DNA of 64,000 nt from Thunnus maccoyii. Lineage: Eukaryota > Chordata > Actinopteri > Scombriformes > Scombridae. Below, piece by piece: positions 1 through 12,881 of the stretch; the first letter of the stretch is position 1; each line of letters starts with the position of its first letter. The DNA lies in NCBI RefSeq assembly GCF_910596095.1, contig NC_056551.1:8481001-8545000 (forward strand), read 5' to 3'. Both the position numbers and the translations under genes were made by a program. The notes below the pieces were generated by a model. The model had not been told where the DNA came from. It was given only the letters and a program-made list of their open reading frames with translations, and searched no databases.

Positions 1-604
1 GGATGTAACTTTAATGTTAGTTTCAGATGGCTATTTATCATGTTTGTAGTCTATCAGTCAACCATTTAAATCTTCTGATAGATGTTAGTAACAGTTTGCG
101 TTTGTTGTCTGATGTTGTATCTGCTTGTCTTTGAACTAAACTCAGACAGGGAACACATTTTTTGTGAATAAGTGATTTAATCCAGCTTCTGAATGGTCAG
201 GTTTTGTAGTGGAGAGCACAAGTAGCAGCAAATATGACAAATGAGCAAGAAAGACCGTAAGCAACTGGTTCTGTTCAAGAGTTTGGAATGACAACTGTAT
301 TACGAAGGAAATGATGTTTATTACCAGAGACAGTGATATGGACTATTCAGTCAGGTCTAAACTAGTAAACAGTGCCTTTTCCGCTAATCTTGTGAGGACA
401 ACACCATATACACATCAGAGATGTCAATACCTAGCCTAAATAGATATTAAAAATGCATGAATGAGACTTAATTTTTACTGACAAAATCAGGACTGTTAAA
501 TCTTTAGTTTTTTGTAGACTATAACTAACAATAAAATAATAAAATAATAATTTCACAATTACATTTTTTGAATGTTGTGCACCCTATATAAGTATGTAAA
601 TATA
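1..604. other. No gene recognised
   Basis: This is AT-rich non-coding sequence. I see no reading frame with recognisable protein similarity, no RNA gene and no clear repeat boundary before the small inverted-repeat element that begins at 605. Confidence 0.5.
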
Positions 605-686
605 TACAGTATCAGCCAAAAGTATGGACAAACTTCCCCGTTCCCTTGAATAAGAAAGTATATCCAAACCTTTGATTGGTACTGTA
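605..686. mobile_element. Short Tc1/mariner-like MITE remnant
   Basis: An 82-bp element has imperfect inverted ends. The left end reads TACAGTATCAGCCAAAAGTA and the reverse complement of the right end reads TACAGTACCAATCAAAGGTT. TA dinucleotides flank both ends, as expected for Tc1/mariner insertion. The ends resemble the widespread fish motif CAGTACCAGTCAAAAGTTTGG, recalled from memory. Nearly the whole interior is missing, so this is a deletion derivative with no coding capacity. Confidence 0.6.
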
Positions 687-3600
687 AGTATAAGTGGATT
701 CACTTTGTTCTATCTCTCAAAGCCCCTGATTCTTCCAATGAGTCTCTCTTGATCTAACTGAATATTATCTTGGTGAGTCTGAAATCATTTCTTAGATTTA
801 AAATTATATGATAAAAAAAAGTTACTGCTAAAAATATCGACAACAAAAATACAGTTGTAGCAGTAGTATTTGTCATCACAATATCAAACAAAGGAGTGAA
901 AAGCTTTCCCTGGCTCAGAAAAGGCATTTTAACGGCTTTTACAGCTTTAAAGATGTTTGTTACAGAGTAGAAACAAGAATGACTGAAAGAAAAAACACTC
1001 AAAACACTGTCCTCTTCTCTTGTAAATGACCTTTCTCTCTTCACTGTAGTAAATCTCACTAACTGTATTGATCTTCCTCCCATCTGGAAATAAGTGGCTG
1101 AGGTGAGAGAGCCTCCACTATGTTGTTTTGCTCTCACATCCATCTGTGTTGTCTGTTGGCTGCCTATAGCTGCAACAATAATATGAATGTGATAGATATT
1201 CGCTCCTGGCTATGTTGGCCCCATTCCCCAATGCATGGACTTTATTATGATTATAGTCCCCCCTGGAGGGCGTGTGAGATTATGATCAGCTCTGCCAATA
1301 CCTATGTCACGACTCCTCGAGTGCACTTAAAGGAGATAGGAGGAAATAAGTGACTGAGTAAGTACCCATTTTCTTCTCAACCCAGACCTGTAATTTACCG
1401 ACCAGCAATAAGATAAAGAATTTCCTAAGGTCCACTGCACCCATAACCTTTGACTCTTAAGTGTAAGGCATTCAGTAGTTCTTAGGCAAACATCACTCTA
1501 AAAGCCAACAAGCCTGAGTGCTAACAACATGCCAGCTAGATGAGGAAAGTGCACTTGGAAAGTTGACAAAACGGCGGCCTTTTCTTGTGATTCTGTCTAA
1601 TTGTGTCTTTGCCGATTATTCACATCAGGCGCCTGGATATACAGTATATGCACTCTCACTAAAAGCTGACAAGCATTATCATCAATTCAGAATGCTGTTT
1701 TAGTATGTCAGTGTGGATGTTTTCCTTTCTGCATCCGCTGCCAGATCGGGTTAGCAAAAAACAGGGGCTGTTACAGGAAGTAAGAAGCTGCCATAAAATG
1801 GGCTCAACACAGAACTCACATCAAAGTCTGGCCGTTAAAATGTTGTTTGCCTTCCATGAACCCACAATTCTCTTTCATGGTTTAATCAGCAGGCTTCTAG
1901 GGAAACAGTTGGAGGAGGGTATTTGCTGCACAACCTGCTGTCAAATCCACCTTGAATCAAGGTGAATCTGCCATCCCTATGGGTATGTCACCAAAACTAA
2001 CCCTATCAATAATTCTGCTTGGTTTACAGAATCTCATAAGGCCTCTGCTGTCACACATAAGCTCTAAAATAACATGATGTCTCATGATGCCATCTTTGTC
2101 CTTATCTTTACTGAGAGAGAAGTTTCTCTGTCCCCTACCCCTTGAGGAATCTACTGAAAATCTATCTTTTGAATTATCAATTGGTCACTGTCTGTTGGTT
2201 TGAAAGGTGGCTCTGAAAAGTAGATTGCTCCCTCACTTCACAGAGGACACAATTGTGTGGTTGTGTGTTTTTTTATTTTTCCACTTTGGGTTGCAGTAAT
2301 CTCGTAACCTCAAAAGATAGGGCAGTGAAGAACACTGAAGAGATTCAATCTTTATAAATGTGGAGCACATTCAGTGTGACACTAAGGATCTGGAGGAAAT
2401 GGTTTGTCAAAGTGCCTGATACTTTCAAAAGATTTTTTTCTGACATGCATTCCTGCGTGTTTCCTCATAACAACATTATTTGGTGAGGATACTGACATTT
2501 GAGAATGTGTTTTTCTGTTTCTCTGCTAATGTGTCCGTCTGTGGCTGACATGAACCTTTCTCAGACTTCAGACCCGAGTTCCTTCAGGAGAGTATTCCCT
2601 TCCAAAATGCATCCATAAAAAGCATCCCATATAATCTCTTAGGGAGGATAGCAATTGTCCAGCATGCCTTGGATGGATGATGCATTAGTGCGCAAAGGCT
2701 GTAGATGGAGTTCAGAAAGCTGTGGGCATGAAGAGCAGTCCATTGGCTTCATCCATTAGTGTAATGTGTTATTTTCCATGCAATAGTCAATCCCCTCAAT
2801 TCCCTGGTGACTACTTGGTCAAGTTCTCTTCTCCTTTTCACCTCCCAGTTGTGTTTGGGGAGATGAAACAGAAAATATCACACCGTATCAGGGAGCTGTG
2901 CCCCGTCTAACAGCCGATAATGTATCATTCCCTTTTCTCAATGCCTCAAGGTGCTCGAATAAGAAGATGAAAGATTCAGCAGCAGACCAAGATGCTAAAG
3001 TGGGATGTCTCACTGCACCAAGAAAGTGGACATAAATATATACTTTGAGGTTTATCCGTATCCTTCTATCCTCTTACTCTCACACCACAAATGTTCCTTT
3101 CCACACTGAGTGGTTTGATCTATTCCCCAGACATATGTTGGACCATCAGAAAATGCACATGACAAAGAAGATATAGTTCTTTATAATTCTGAAAGTATAT
3201 TTATCAGAAAATGATGTGAAAGCAAAGTAACAGACAAAATCCCAGCACATCGCAACAGTTTGTACAAACAGTTTGAAATCAATAATACAAAAATCCAGGG
3301 AAGTATAAATGATTCAGGTGCTGGAAGAATCCATAGTGAGCATTTGGTGCGTACCTTAATGAATGTGAAAATGAGAATGAAAAAAATAAAGTCTTAAGCT
3401 GTTTTATCCCTCTAGCCGCACAAAAAAATAAATAAGAAGGCTGTACAGAGAAAAAAATAAATTAAAAAATTAAACTTAGTTTTCAGTGAGTAATGTATTA
3501 TCTGTATGCCTCAAATATACTAAACTGGAACAAAGTAATGGCCCTGTTTCTGATCCTGCATTCACTGATACGCTAGCAGAAGTGTCTTTGCCGCCTACCG

Positions 3601-5975
3601 GCATCCAGTCGATGTGTCCCTGCATTTGTCGGCATCTGCCGCCGCCACAGCAGCATATGCCTCACAGATGTCAGTGTTGCTGAAAAGTCCAGAGCTCACT
3701 GCTCTGGGTTGTAAATATGCAAACATGGGATGATTAGCCATGCAAGGAAGAAACATCACACATTGCATGATATGAGTGAGAATATCCGGCGGACTCCTGG
3801 AATGTTACTAACATATGGAGTTTGAATTTTACTGCAGTAAACATGCATTAAAACCTGCATAAATATACAAACATTTACAACTGAGAGGTCTGAAATTTGA
3901 TCATTTTTTAATACTTCCATTCAGCCACCCACTTCAACTTTAGTTGTCAGGGCGGACGAGAAATGGGCTCCAAATATTTGATAATCTCTTCAGCAAAGGG
4001 ATTCTCAACCCCCTCTTTTTAGTTTCCTTTGGAAACATGGAGGTGAAGATTTCTCTTGGCTGAGCATTAATAATTGTTGTATGGCTGTAGGCGAAAACAT
4101 ACCACCGCCTGTTTTAATCTGTCCATTGACCATGATGCTCAAGATTACATTTTTTTGTCTTACACCACTCCCTGAGTTTCATTTCAATATCAATGAAATC
4201 ATTTTTATTTGGTCTAAATAAAAGGGGATCTGGTAAACTGGAGTTTAGAGGAGATATCGCTGCTTTGGGTTCTCCAGGCAGTTGAGAGGCATCTGGAGTG
4301 TGTGTGTGTGTGTGTGAGAGTCCACACTGTATGGAAGCCTGGGATTTCCGGAGCCAAGGAGAAGAAAAATATTCCCCCAGAGAAGAAGAGGGAACAGCTG
4401 AGACTAAATCATAGGATTACCAGGCAGCTGGGGAAAAGTAACATGCCAAATAACCCAAGAGATTTGCTGTATAATTGCTTTCATTTGAAATTCTTATTTG
4501 TGTGTGTGTGCATGTGTGTGTGGGGGGGCTGCTTATTTTTCACATTGTCATCATCGGTTGCAAAAATAAAACTGCTTTGCTTTCAGGGCACGTCTCCTCA
4601 CTTTGTCAAACTCAGGAGTTTTGTGCCTGCCAGCATGATGGACAGACAGTTCAAATTAAGCAGGTTCAACAACATGTACCAGAATGAGACAAATGGTTGT
4701 TTTTGCCAAAAGACGCACCAGGGACATTTGTACTGGACAGGTGAGATTCATCATAGTCTTCCAAGGACTGAGTGAACTCTCAAACATGTGAAGATTGGAT
4801 TTTAAAAATCAATAATACAGAAAAATGGATGGCAATGAGATTACCTATTTCTTTCTTTTACTTTCTAAGTTATTTTAGGGATACCTGGATATAATCAGAG
4901 TTGGGTTTTTTTCTTGAATTTGTTTTATTGGAAGATAATAGTGCAGTTAACAGTGTCTTCTTGCAGCAGGATATAATATCTGAGGACTAGGACTAGAACC
5001 AGAGGACTAGTTTAGGTGTAAACTTGAGTATCCATACTGTATGTGAGTTAAGTCAGAGTTGTAAGACGATCCTTTAAAATATCTCGAAATTCCACCAAAA
5101 AAGCATCTGGGCAATTAGCACACGTAAGAGAAGCTTACTATTTTACTTTTCCATTAAACTGAGCTAGAGTATAGCCACAAACTGGTGCACAGCCAGACAC
5201 CTGTACAACCATATACTGTTATCTGATGTGTGGATTTTGATTGTCACTTTGAAATATATTTGGGGATATTTTCACCGTTAAATCAGCTAATATCAATGCA
5301 AAAAGGCATGCTAATTCAGCCCACCATAACACAGCATCTCTGATGGCCAACAGCTAGTGCCTGGTTGCACCCTCCTCACAGTGCTCGCTTGGTCACAGTC
5401 TTAACAGCAGGAAATATTGGTTGTTGATTATCTCATCTCTTCTGGCATGATTGGATCTTGCTTTAATGGTATGCTGACGTTGTATTCCTCTGTTCTCAGT
5501 GGATTCAAACAACATGGATGAGAGTGCTCTCTGAAGCTACATGTATAATGATGATATTTCGTCCCTGGAGGAGTGTGCAACACTTTAGAAGTTGATACCC
5601 AAAGGCAGATCCACATAAAATCACCTAAATGACGCTCACCCATTTGACAGGAAGTTAAGTCATGGCTCCTTCTCCTTCATGTGAAATGGCATGTTGTGAC
5701 TGAACAAGTGGCACTGGACACAGGGAAATTAATCACTGAAGGAAAAAGTGAATAAGAAAAAGAATAGTAAAAAAAACATCAAAATATTGAGTGTTGATAC
5801 ATTCATATCACATTCTATATGTGGAAAAAATGTGCCTTTCAAATTTTCATCATAGCATTATCAGATATCATAACATTTCTGTGTATTTAACCGGTAAAAA
5901 TCACTGTGGCAATAGCTAGTTCATAACCTTTTTTGTCTTAGCCTGTCAGTCATTTGTCTCCTCTGTCACAGGCCC
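687..5975. other. Intergenic stretch without recognisable genes
   Basis: About 5.3 kb of AT-rich DNA. Open frames here are short (157 codons or fewer), lack protein-like composition and match no family I recognise. Apart from a short (TG)n run near 4,300 I see no feature with clear borders. Regulatory elements or exons of an unfamiliar gene cannot be excluded without alignment. Confidence 0.45.
4298..4316. repeat. (TG)n microsatellite, short
   Basis: A 19-bp run of alternating GT. A second, imperfect TG-rich stretch interrupted by a G7 tract lies about 190 bp to the right, around 4,498-4,527. Confidence 0.8.
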
Positions 5976-6137
5976 GTTTCACAGCAGACATTTTGACTTG
6001 TCATAGCAGGGAAAGCACAGGTGTTGCCAATAACATTAATGATGGCTCTGTTCTATCCAGGATCCTGAAACTGAAGTAACTCCAGGCATCATTAATGTGA
6101 TTATTTACACCTGTACTTTTCCTTGTCCTATGTGAAA
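5976..6137. repeat. Fold-back (inverted-repeat) element
   Basis: A 162-bp imperfect palindrome. The left arm (GTTTCACAGCAGACATTTTG, then the AGGGAAAGCACAGGTGTT block and ATTAATGATG) is mirrored by the right arm (CATCATTAAT, ACACCTGTACTTTTCC, TATGTGAAAT). The arms differ by several substitutions and a gap, so it is not recent. I recall similar palindromes dispersed in fish genomes. It is probably a MITE, but no clear target duplication was found. Confidence 0.55.
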
Positions 6138-9100
6138 TATACCTATTTCAGAACCTCCCACTACCTCCTTGTCCTGCACAAGTCCTCAGTGTTTTCCCAC
6201 CTGATTTCCACACTCACCTGCACACCTGCTCCCTGTCCCCTAATCATATAGTATAGTTCTAGTTCTTTGCCATGTTGTCTTTGCTGCCATTTGAACTGTA
6301 GTGTTCTAGCCTTCTTTTCCTGTTATCCTGCCTGCTCCTGTTATTTTGCCTGCATTGTTTTTGATCCTTGCCTGCCCTTTTGGGTTTTTGTCTGATTTTT
6401 TATGCCCTTTTAGCCTAGGTTGCATGCTCTGATTGCCTGACTGTTGCAGACCTTTTTTTTTTACCAAGTGCATCTTGTTTTTACCTTACTTTTACTGCCT
6501 GTAGAGTCATGCTTTCAAGTCACATTACAATATTGAGGGACGACTCTGGAAACTCACCTGTGGTGCTGATCTGTGATCTAAAACAGCAGGAACATGACGA
6601 CGACTTACTTTTGAAAAAGTATGCGCTTTCAGTTATTTCAGACACAAACTATTTGTGTTCTAGTCAATGCATGAATATTTTTATCTCTCATATTTCAGCC
6701 TTTTTTGCCGAGCCTTTTTCTGGAGAACTATGTTGTTATGATAACAGATTGAGAGATCAGCACTGATTTACTTGCAAACAGTCCTGGTTATTATCATCAT
6801 AAAACCACAGCCAGCTGTCTAACTTCCTGTAATCCTAACTATAACTCAGTGCTTGTCCAAATTTAGAAATTTTTAAACAGCCCAAAGGAAGCAAGCAAGC
6901 AGCTCAATACTTCTATCTAAGGTGTGAGAAGTCAGGAATATCCTGAGAGCATTCTGAATCATCATAGTCAAATACTGGATTCTGTTTTAAGGTGGACGTG
7001 CTTTGATATCACCCAAGGAGGATTGTCTGACCAGCATGAGTGTTTGTTTGTAGTAGCTTGAGGATATTGAATCTATTCAATGCCTATGGAATCAACCTAA
7101 AGCCCTTGAAATCACTAATACATTGCTCATAAGTGAGTCAAGTTTTAAATTAACTTTTTGATCATGTGCACTACTGCACTAAGTGGACCACAGGAGAGCT
7201 GAATGTACTGCATAATATTTTTCAGTCAGTTTTATAAAACCCAAGGCAACTGTGAGAGATGCAGAAACACAAACCAGGTTCAAAAAGGAGTCATCATAGG
7301 CCAAAAAAAGTTAGTTGCATTGAAAATTGGCACATAACTTAACTTTCTGAATTGTTGAATAGTTTTAATGTTTCAAGATATTAATTAAAATATTTTAGAC
7401 TATCAGTGTAAAATCAAACACATTGAACTACTAATGAACACCTAAATTCAGCAAACTGGAGGATCAATAGAAAATTACTAGGTCACCATAATGCCAACCA
7501 CTAATATATCTGCTCTTTCTTCCACTTCAGAGCATCAATAGTGAAGTAAAATCATCTCACTGGTTCATTTAGCAGCTGTTTCTGAGCTCTTTATACGGTC
7601 TTCTCCGATGTATGACCTTTTAAAAAAAAGTAGGTCATGGACTTGAGACAAACTGAGGTCTCCCACAAGCACGGAAACCTTTTTACCAGCTCTTTAAAGC
7701 AGCGATGAAATCCTCTTTTGTGTTTACACAAAAATGTTGGATGAGATTACCTATCTTATCAGAGCCAGTACCTCTCTTTCACACTTCCAACGCCTACAAG
7801 CCATCTTCTGTTCCAGGGTTTGAAACATAACCACTTGCCCAGTCTTAAACCTTTTTGTCAATTGTGTGTCTGTTTTTGTTGTGTTTTTGTTTGTTCCAGC
7901 TCAAAATGATATCATCCTGCTGGGAAAATCATTTTTTAGCGAGGTACTGTATAATTTAGAGGAAAATGCATGATCACTATGAGCACAATTCTGATACAAT
8001 AGAGAAATTGACAATAGAGAAATGTACTAGATGTGTGTAGGAAAGACCAGACAATTGAGGAGAGAGTTGGGAACATGTCAGATTTGGAGATAGTAAGTGG
8101 AAGCTATCTTGCAGTTTCCTCTTGATGCCTGAATGACAGAGGTTTTCACCACTCAACACCACACAAGAAGAGGAACCTCTTTACTGTTCATTTTCAAGTG
8201 GCTGTCAGTGACCTTGTGTGTGTGTGTGTGTGGTGCCAAATGGGCAAAAACAGCATGGGTATTATAGTGCTTCTGCCCATCTGTGATTGCCATCTGTAAC
8301 ATCATCTTCACACAGCTTAGCTTCCAATCCAGTCTCTGCTTCTTCGCATTGGTTTCCATGAAGCCTATGGCTCCTCCCAACAGATTAAAGCATTAGCATA
8401 GTCTTGCTCCACTTGCAATAACTGTCCGTTTTTGTTTATATTTGGGGGGCTACTTTGGGGCAGCAGACATATCACCACCTTTTAAGGTGCTATATAGCAT
8501 CCGTGTTAGTAAACAGTTACCTGTTTACACATTGACAAAGTGAAACATTAGCATCAATTTCTCAGTCTGTCAGCTGAGAAATTATTTCAAATTTACTACA
8601 TTAGGCTAAATATTTTTGTATTAGCATTTGTATAATCCCATTCTTGTATTATAATCCAATTCTTGTATTTTTCTGTATTTCCTCCTACAAAAGGTTACAA
8701 CTTTCTAATATAATGTAAGTTTGTAATTACCAAAACCTTAGATTGCACCACAAGCCATCTAAGGAGAGGGGATCTCTTTTTGAATTTCTTCCTCTGGGTT
8801 TTTTTTCCCATTATTTCCTTCATTTACTTCCTTATGTGCAATTTTTTGGGAGGAAGCTGTTTTTCCTAGACATCTTCGAGAGCCTTGAACCCATCACATA
8901 AACTTGACATAACTTGACTTTAGATAATGTCTTTCCAAAGTGAAATAAACTGTTAAAAAACACATTTACTCCCAATAAAGTTCTAAAAAAAAAACCCCAC
9001 ACATTTACTCCCACAAAGTAGTTTTTAGGTATGACACATTCTTCAGAGGTTCATAAACTGCCTTCAAGAACTGTGATTGTTGAGTTGTCACATTTTCACA

Positions 9101-9666
9101 GGGTGTAATTATGTGTGTCTCAGAGCATTCAAGCAAGAAATTGTTTCCTTCTGGATGTACATGAATATCATTTTGAAAAGCAGTCTCTCCTTGGTTTTGA
9201 TACAGCTCACTGAGGCAGATCTTACCTACAGGAAGGTGCCACAGGACTAAAGCCAACCGAAGTGCAGTTGCGTGCAAACAGATTGTGTCTTACAGCTCCT
9301 TTGTGCGTGTCTTTCTGTTCTTTATATGCACAGTTGCTGTGACCCTACTGCTATACATCCCTTCAAGCATTCACTTTCATTTTTTTTGAACATCAGATAC
9401 CAATTTTGTGTAAGTCACGGCCATTAACACACCTGCATTTCACTGTGCATGTGCAAGTACAGGGGAACAAATGTGTTTGTACATGAGTTTTTCTATGTTT
9501 GATCCTTTTATTAGTAATTGGATGCCCTCATGTACAAAGCTTTCTTCTTCTTCTCTGCAGTTGTGTATGTTTACATTATTGAACATTTTTCTTATTGCTA
9601 TAACTACACAAAATATGCACAAATTTCACCTTGGATGTATGTAAAAATGGAAGATTCTGTCATTCT
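6138..9666. other. Intergenic stretch without recognisable genes
   Basis: No supported gene. The block around 6,230-6,480 is rich in CTGCCTG/CCTGCC pieces and looks like decayed repetitive DNA. A short (TG)n run sits at 8,215-8,232. The 90-codon minus-strand frame ending near 9,277 has no similarity I recognise and no splice or start context to support it. Confidence 0.45.
8215..8232. repeat. (TG)n microsatellite, short
   Basis: An 18-bp alternating TG run in otherwise unremarkable intergenic DNA. Confidence 0.8.
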
Positions 9667-9843
9667 GGCTGTAGCTCAGGTGGTAGAAAGGTTCATCCAT
9701 TCGTTGTATTGTTGGTGGCTCTATCCTCTTCTTGTCCGCTTGTCGAAGTGCCCTTGAGCAAGATGCTGAACCCCACATTGTGCACTTGTGAGGAAATACT
9801 CAGTAACTTTGGACAAAAGCATCTTCCAAATAAATGTAGTGTG
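9667..9843 (+). mobile_element. tRNA-derived SINE, degraded
   Basis: The left end reads GGCTGTAGCTCAGGTGGTAG, which contains a pol III A-box of tRNA type. It is followed by a decayed B-box region. The body motif TGTCGAAGTGCCCTTGAGCA AGATGCTGAACCCC and the tail ACTTTGGACAAAAGCATCTTCCAAATAAATG are characteristic of a fish SINE family known to me by sequence. It lies in forward orientation. The degraded B-box and the lack of a clean target duplication point to an old copy. Confidence 0.7.
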
Positions 9844-9961
9844 AAGCTACCCAGATGTCAAAAATAGCCCGTTATTTGTTATTATGTGACATATTCTTCC
9901 TTGAGTGCATCTGTAAAGGAAAAGTTTTAGAAACCAAACCATTAGTGCATTTAGTTTTCAA

Positions 9962-9965
<4 letters not shown>

Positions 9966-10017
<52 letters not shown>
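9966..10017. repeat. (TG)26 microsatellite
   Basis: A pure 52-bp GT dinucleotide run, likely polymorphic. It is followed by TTAGG-like degenerate repeats at about 10,050-10,098 (for example AGGTTTAGGTTAAGGGTGAGG), a pairing often seen in fish DNA. Confidence 0.95.
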
Positions 10018-10020
<3 letters not shown>

Positions 10021-10098
10021 AAAGGGTACAGTATGACCTAGTTTGAGGATTATGGTTAAAATTAGGTTTAGGTTAAGGGTGAGGTTTGGGTTAGTGTG

Positions 10099-11999
10099 AA
10101 CTTCCAGAATGTCAAAAGTGTGCATATCCTTTGTAGTACATCATCTAACCTGCTGCCCTCACTGCGTTTCAAGCTGTATTGTATCCGATCCTTTCAGAAG
10201 CACTCAGCCTTTCACTTTGAACATGTTCCTTTTATGAGTACCTTGAGCCCTCTGGCAAGTCCACTGACACTAACTTTCCTAGTGGCATCAGCTTCAGAAA
10301 TACCGGTATTCATACATAATTCATACACACTGAGAATGAACTTGCAGAAAGTTGTTTTTTTTAATCAAAGTGTATGAAATTCCAATAAACATCTGTGACC
10401 AACAAATAATCTGATATTCATGTAATTGTATTATTTTCCTTCTTATGACAATGAGCTCAAGCTAGAAACAGTGCGTAGAAACAGACATTACCCATTTAAA
10501 AACATATCCTTGAGTAAAATGTTTCTTTTTAAAAGGTGTTTTAACCCAGCGGTGTAAATTGCATTTTTATTCAGATGGAATACAAAGTGATATGAAAATG
10601 TTCCCTGGAAGCAGCTAAAGTCACATTTGTCTAAAACTGCAAACGGCATCACTAGAATTGTTTTTTCTTTCCTTTTTTGATTTCCATTTCTGTCTTTTTG
10701 AAGAAAAGATCAGAACATCAAACGAAGAGCTGAACTGATACTGCATACCTAATCTTATGCAACTGATAAACATTCCTCAGCACAAACAGGGTGGCTGTTT
10801 TAAAGTGATGTACATGGTTTACGGTCATTGTGTATTCTCTTTCATCCTGGACTCACTCTCTCAAAATTACTTTCAGTCACTGCTCTAATCTTTGTAGGGC
10901 AAAATCTACATCAGGAACAAAAACCCTTTGAGACATGCAGATAAACATGTCAGGAAACAAAAATAAAGTATGTATTATAATACACTTGTACTTTTACATT
11001 TAAATGTAGTATACATTTAAAAGTGCAAAACTGAATTGCCCAGTGATGGAGGTGTGTATGGAAGACAGGGTTTGCAGTAAAAGCAATGAAAAGGCAAATT
11101 GAGTGATGTTAGATGCTACTTTAATCTTGCAGATGAATGAGGAGATTACTCTGTGATTACATGAGTCCAGAAATATGTACAGTTTGACGTTTTGATGCAA
11201 CAAACTGCCGTTTTAATAGTGTTATAATCATCCATCCACCCAAAAAATAAAATAGGATAAAGAATTGTTGCTGCCTTAATCACATAATTCAAATACCCAG
11301 CTGACTTCAAACACATTTATTAATAATCGTATAATTTATCACTTATTTTCATATATGCATCATCAAAACCAAAGCAAACAGGCTTTAACAAGACCTCAGC
11401 CTTGCAGACTGCTACTCTTCGCCTTCATATAAAAGAGACAGCATTTATTTTTTTAAATACACAATTGAAATTAAAATGTGAACGCTAAACTACTGCAAAT
11501 TGCCAAAATAAAATCATCCATTGCCTGTTTGTTCCCACCATTAAAATCATTTGAGACAAGAACAGTAACATCAATCATGTGTTCTCCTCTTCTAATGCAA
11601 TTGCTATTCTGAGAAGTGATAACTGGGAGAGGAGACAGATATTTATGTGCTGTCTGTGTATCCAAAGATCAATTATGTGATTTAGTTTCAGAGGCAAATG
11701 TGTCTGGCATCAAGAAAACTAATTTAGTTGTGTCATTCTAAAAACCATTTAGAATGATTTAAATCTCAAAATCAAGAACTGACTGGCAGGTTGGATGAAA
11801 CTAAAGTAAATTTATAGCTACAAGTATCACATACTGTCTCTTTACTTGAGTATTGCCATGTAGTAAAACTACAACTAACTTTAGCTGAACAGCTTTTAGC
11901 TTAATGCTAAAATGTAGCTTAGTGTAACAGTCGGGGAGTTTTAAGTAATGTCAGTAACACAACAATATCTCTCTGAATGTTTGCTAATAGCTAACATTA
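10099..11999. other. Intergenic stretch without recognisable genes
   Basis: AT-rich DNA with several short frames and no recognisable protein. No tRNA or other RNA gene was seen. Confidence 0.45.
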
Positions 12000-12881
12000 G
12001 CTAACACCAGTGGTGGAACGTGACTAAGTACATTTACTCAAGTACTGTACTTAAGTACAATTTTGAGTTACTAGAACTGTATTTCCATTTTACTTTATAC
12101 TTCCACTCCACTGTATTTCAGAAGGAAATATTGTATTTTATACTCCACTACATTTATTTGACAACTTGTGTTATTTTTCAGAGGAAGATTTGACACAAGC
12201 TTTTAAAATATAACACATTGTTAAGAATGAAACTAACGGTTTCCAACCTTTTTGACTTTTGATGTCTTACAAAAAACAGTGTGTAGTCGGGGTTGCATTT
12301 CAGATGTCTATGAGTTGTTAACAGCTCCACCAAATAGTAATTTTTCCCTCTAAACTTCTCACATGGTTTCATTTCAATAAATGTTCAAATGATCCAAAAT
12401 TTCACCAAAAATCAAAGATTAGAGAAAAAGTCCAAAACACTGAAAACAGATTTGTGTATCAGAACTGTGGTTTTTTCTTCTTTCCTCTCCCATTAATCAT
12501 CTCACAACCCCTCAGATTTATCTCGTGACCCTTTGGAGGGGCCCGACCCCTAGGTTGGGAACCACTGGACTAAACCAACTAACTGTATATAAAGTAGTTC
12601 AAACTAGCTCCACCTCCAGCAGCTACAAGAGTAACATGCTGCTCTAACACTGATGCTTCAGTATTAATAATCTAATGATGTCATATATAATAATATATTA
12701 GTCAGAGGGACCAAACCACTACTTTTACTGCAATACTTTAACCACATCAAGCTGCTAATACTTATGTACTTTTATTTAAGTAAGATTTTTCAAGCAGGAC
12801 TTTTACTTGTTTTTACATGGCTGTATTGGTACTTTTACTTAAGTAAAGGATCTGAATACTTCTTCCATCACTGGCTAACAC
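12000..12881. mobile_element. Non-autonomous hAT element with 8-bp TSD
   Basis: The element proper is 12,008-12,873 (866 bp). Its left end is CAGTGGTGGAACGTGACTAA and the reverse complement of its right end is CAGTGATGGAAGAAGTATTC. Subterminal ACTTAAGTA-type blocks are present on both sides. The flanking octamer GCTAACAC occurs exactly at 12,000-12,007 and 12,874-12,881. An 8-bp duplication with CAGTG-type termini is diagnostic of the hAT superfamily. There is no transposase frame inside. The interior around 12,240-12,570 includes the GGTTGGGAACCACTGG-type motif common in fish hAT-derived repeats, so it may be a composite. Confidence 0.85.

Noticed and set aside
9005..9277. Minus-strand 90-codon frame as a small gene
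   Set aside because: No recognisable domain, no splice or poly(A) context, and codon content typical of chance frames in AT-rich DNA.
10050..10098. Interstitial telomere repeat
   Set aside because: The TTAGG-like units are too degenerate and too few; this pattern commonly follows (TG)n arrays in fish.
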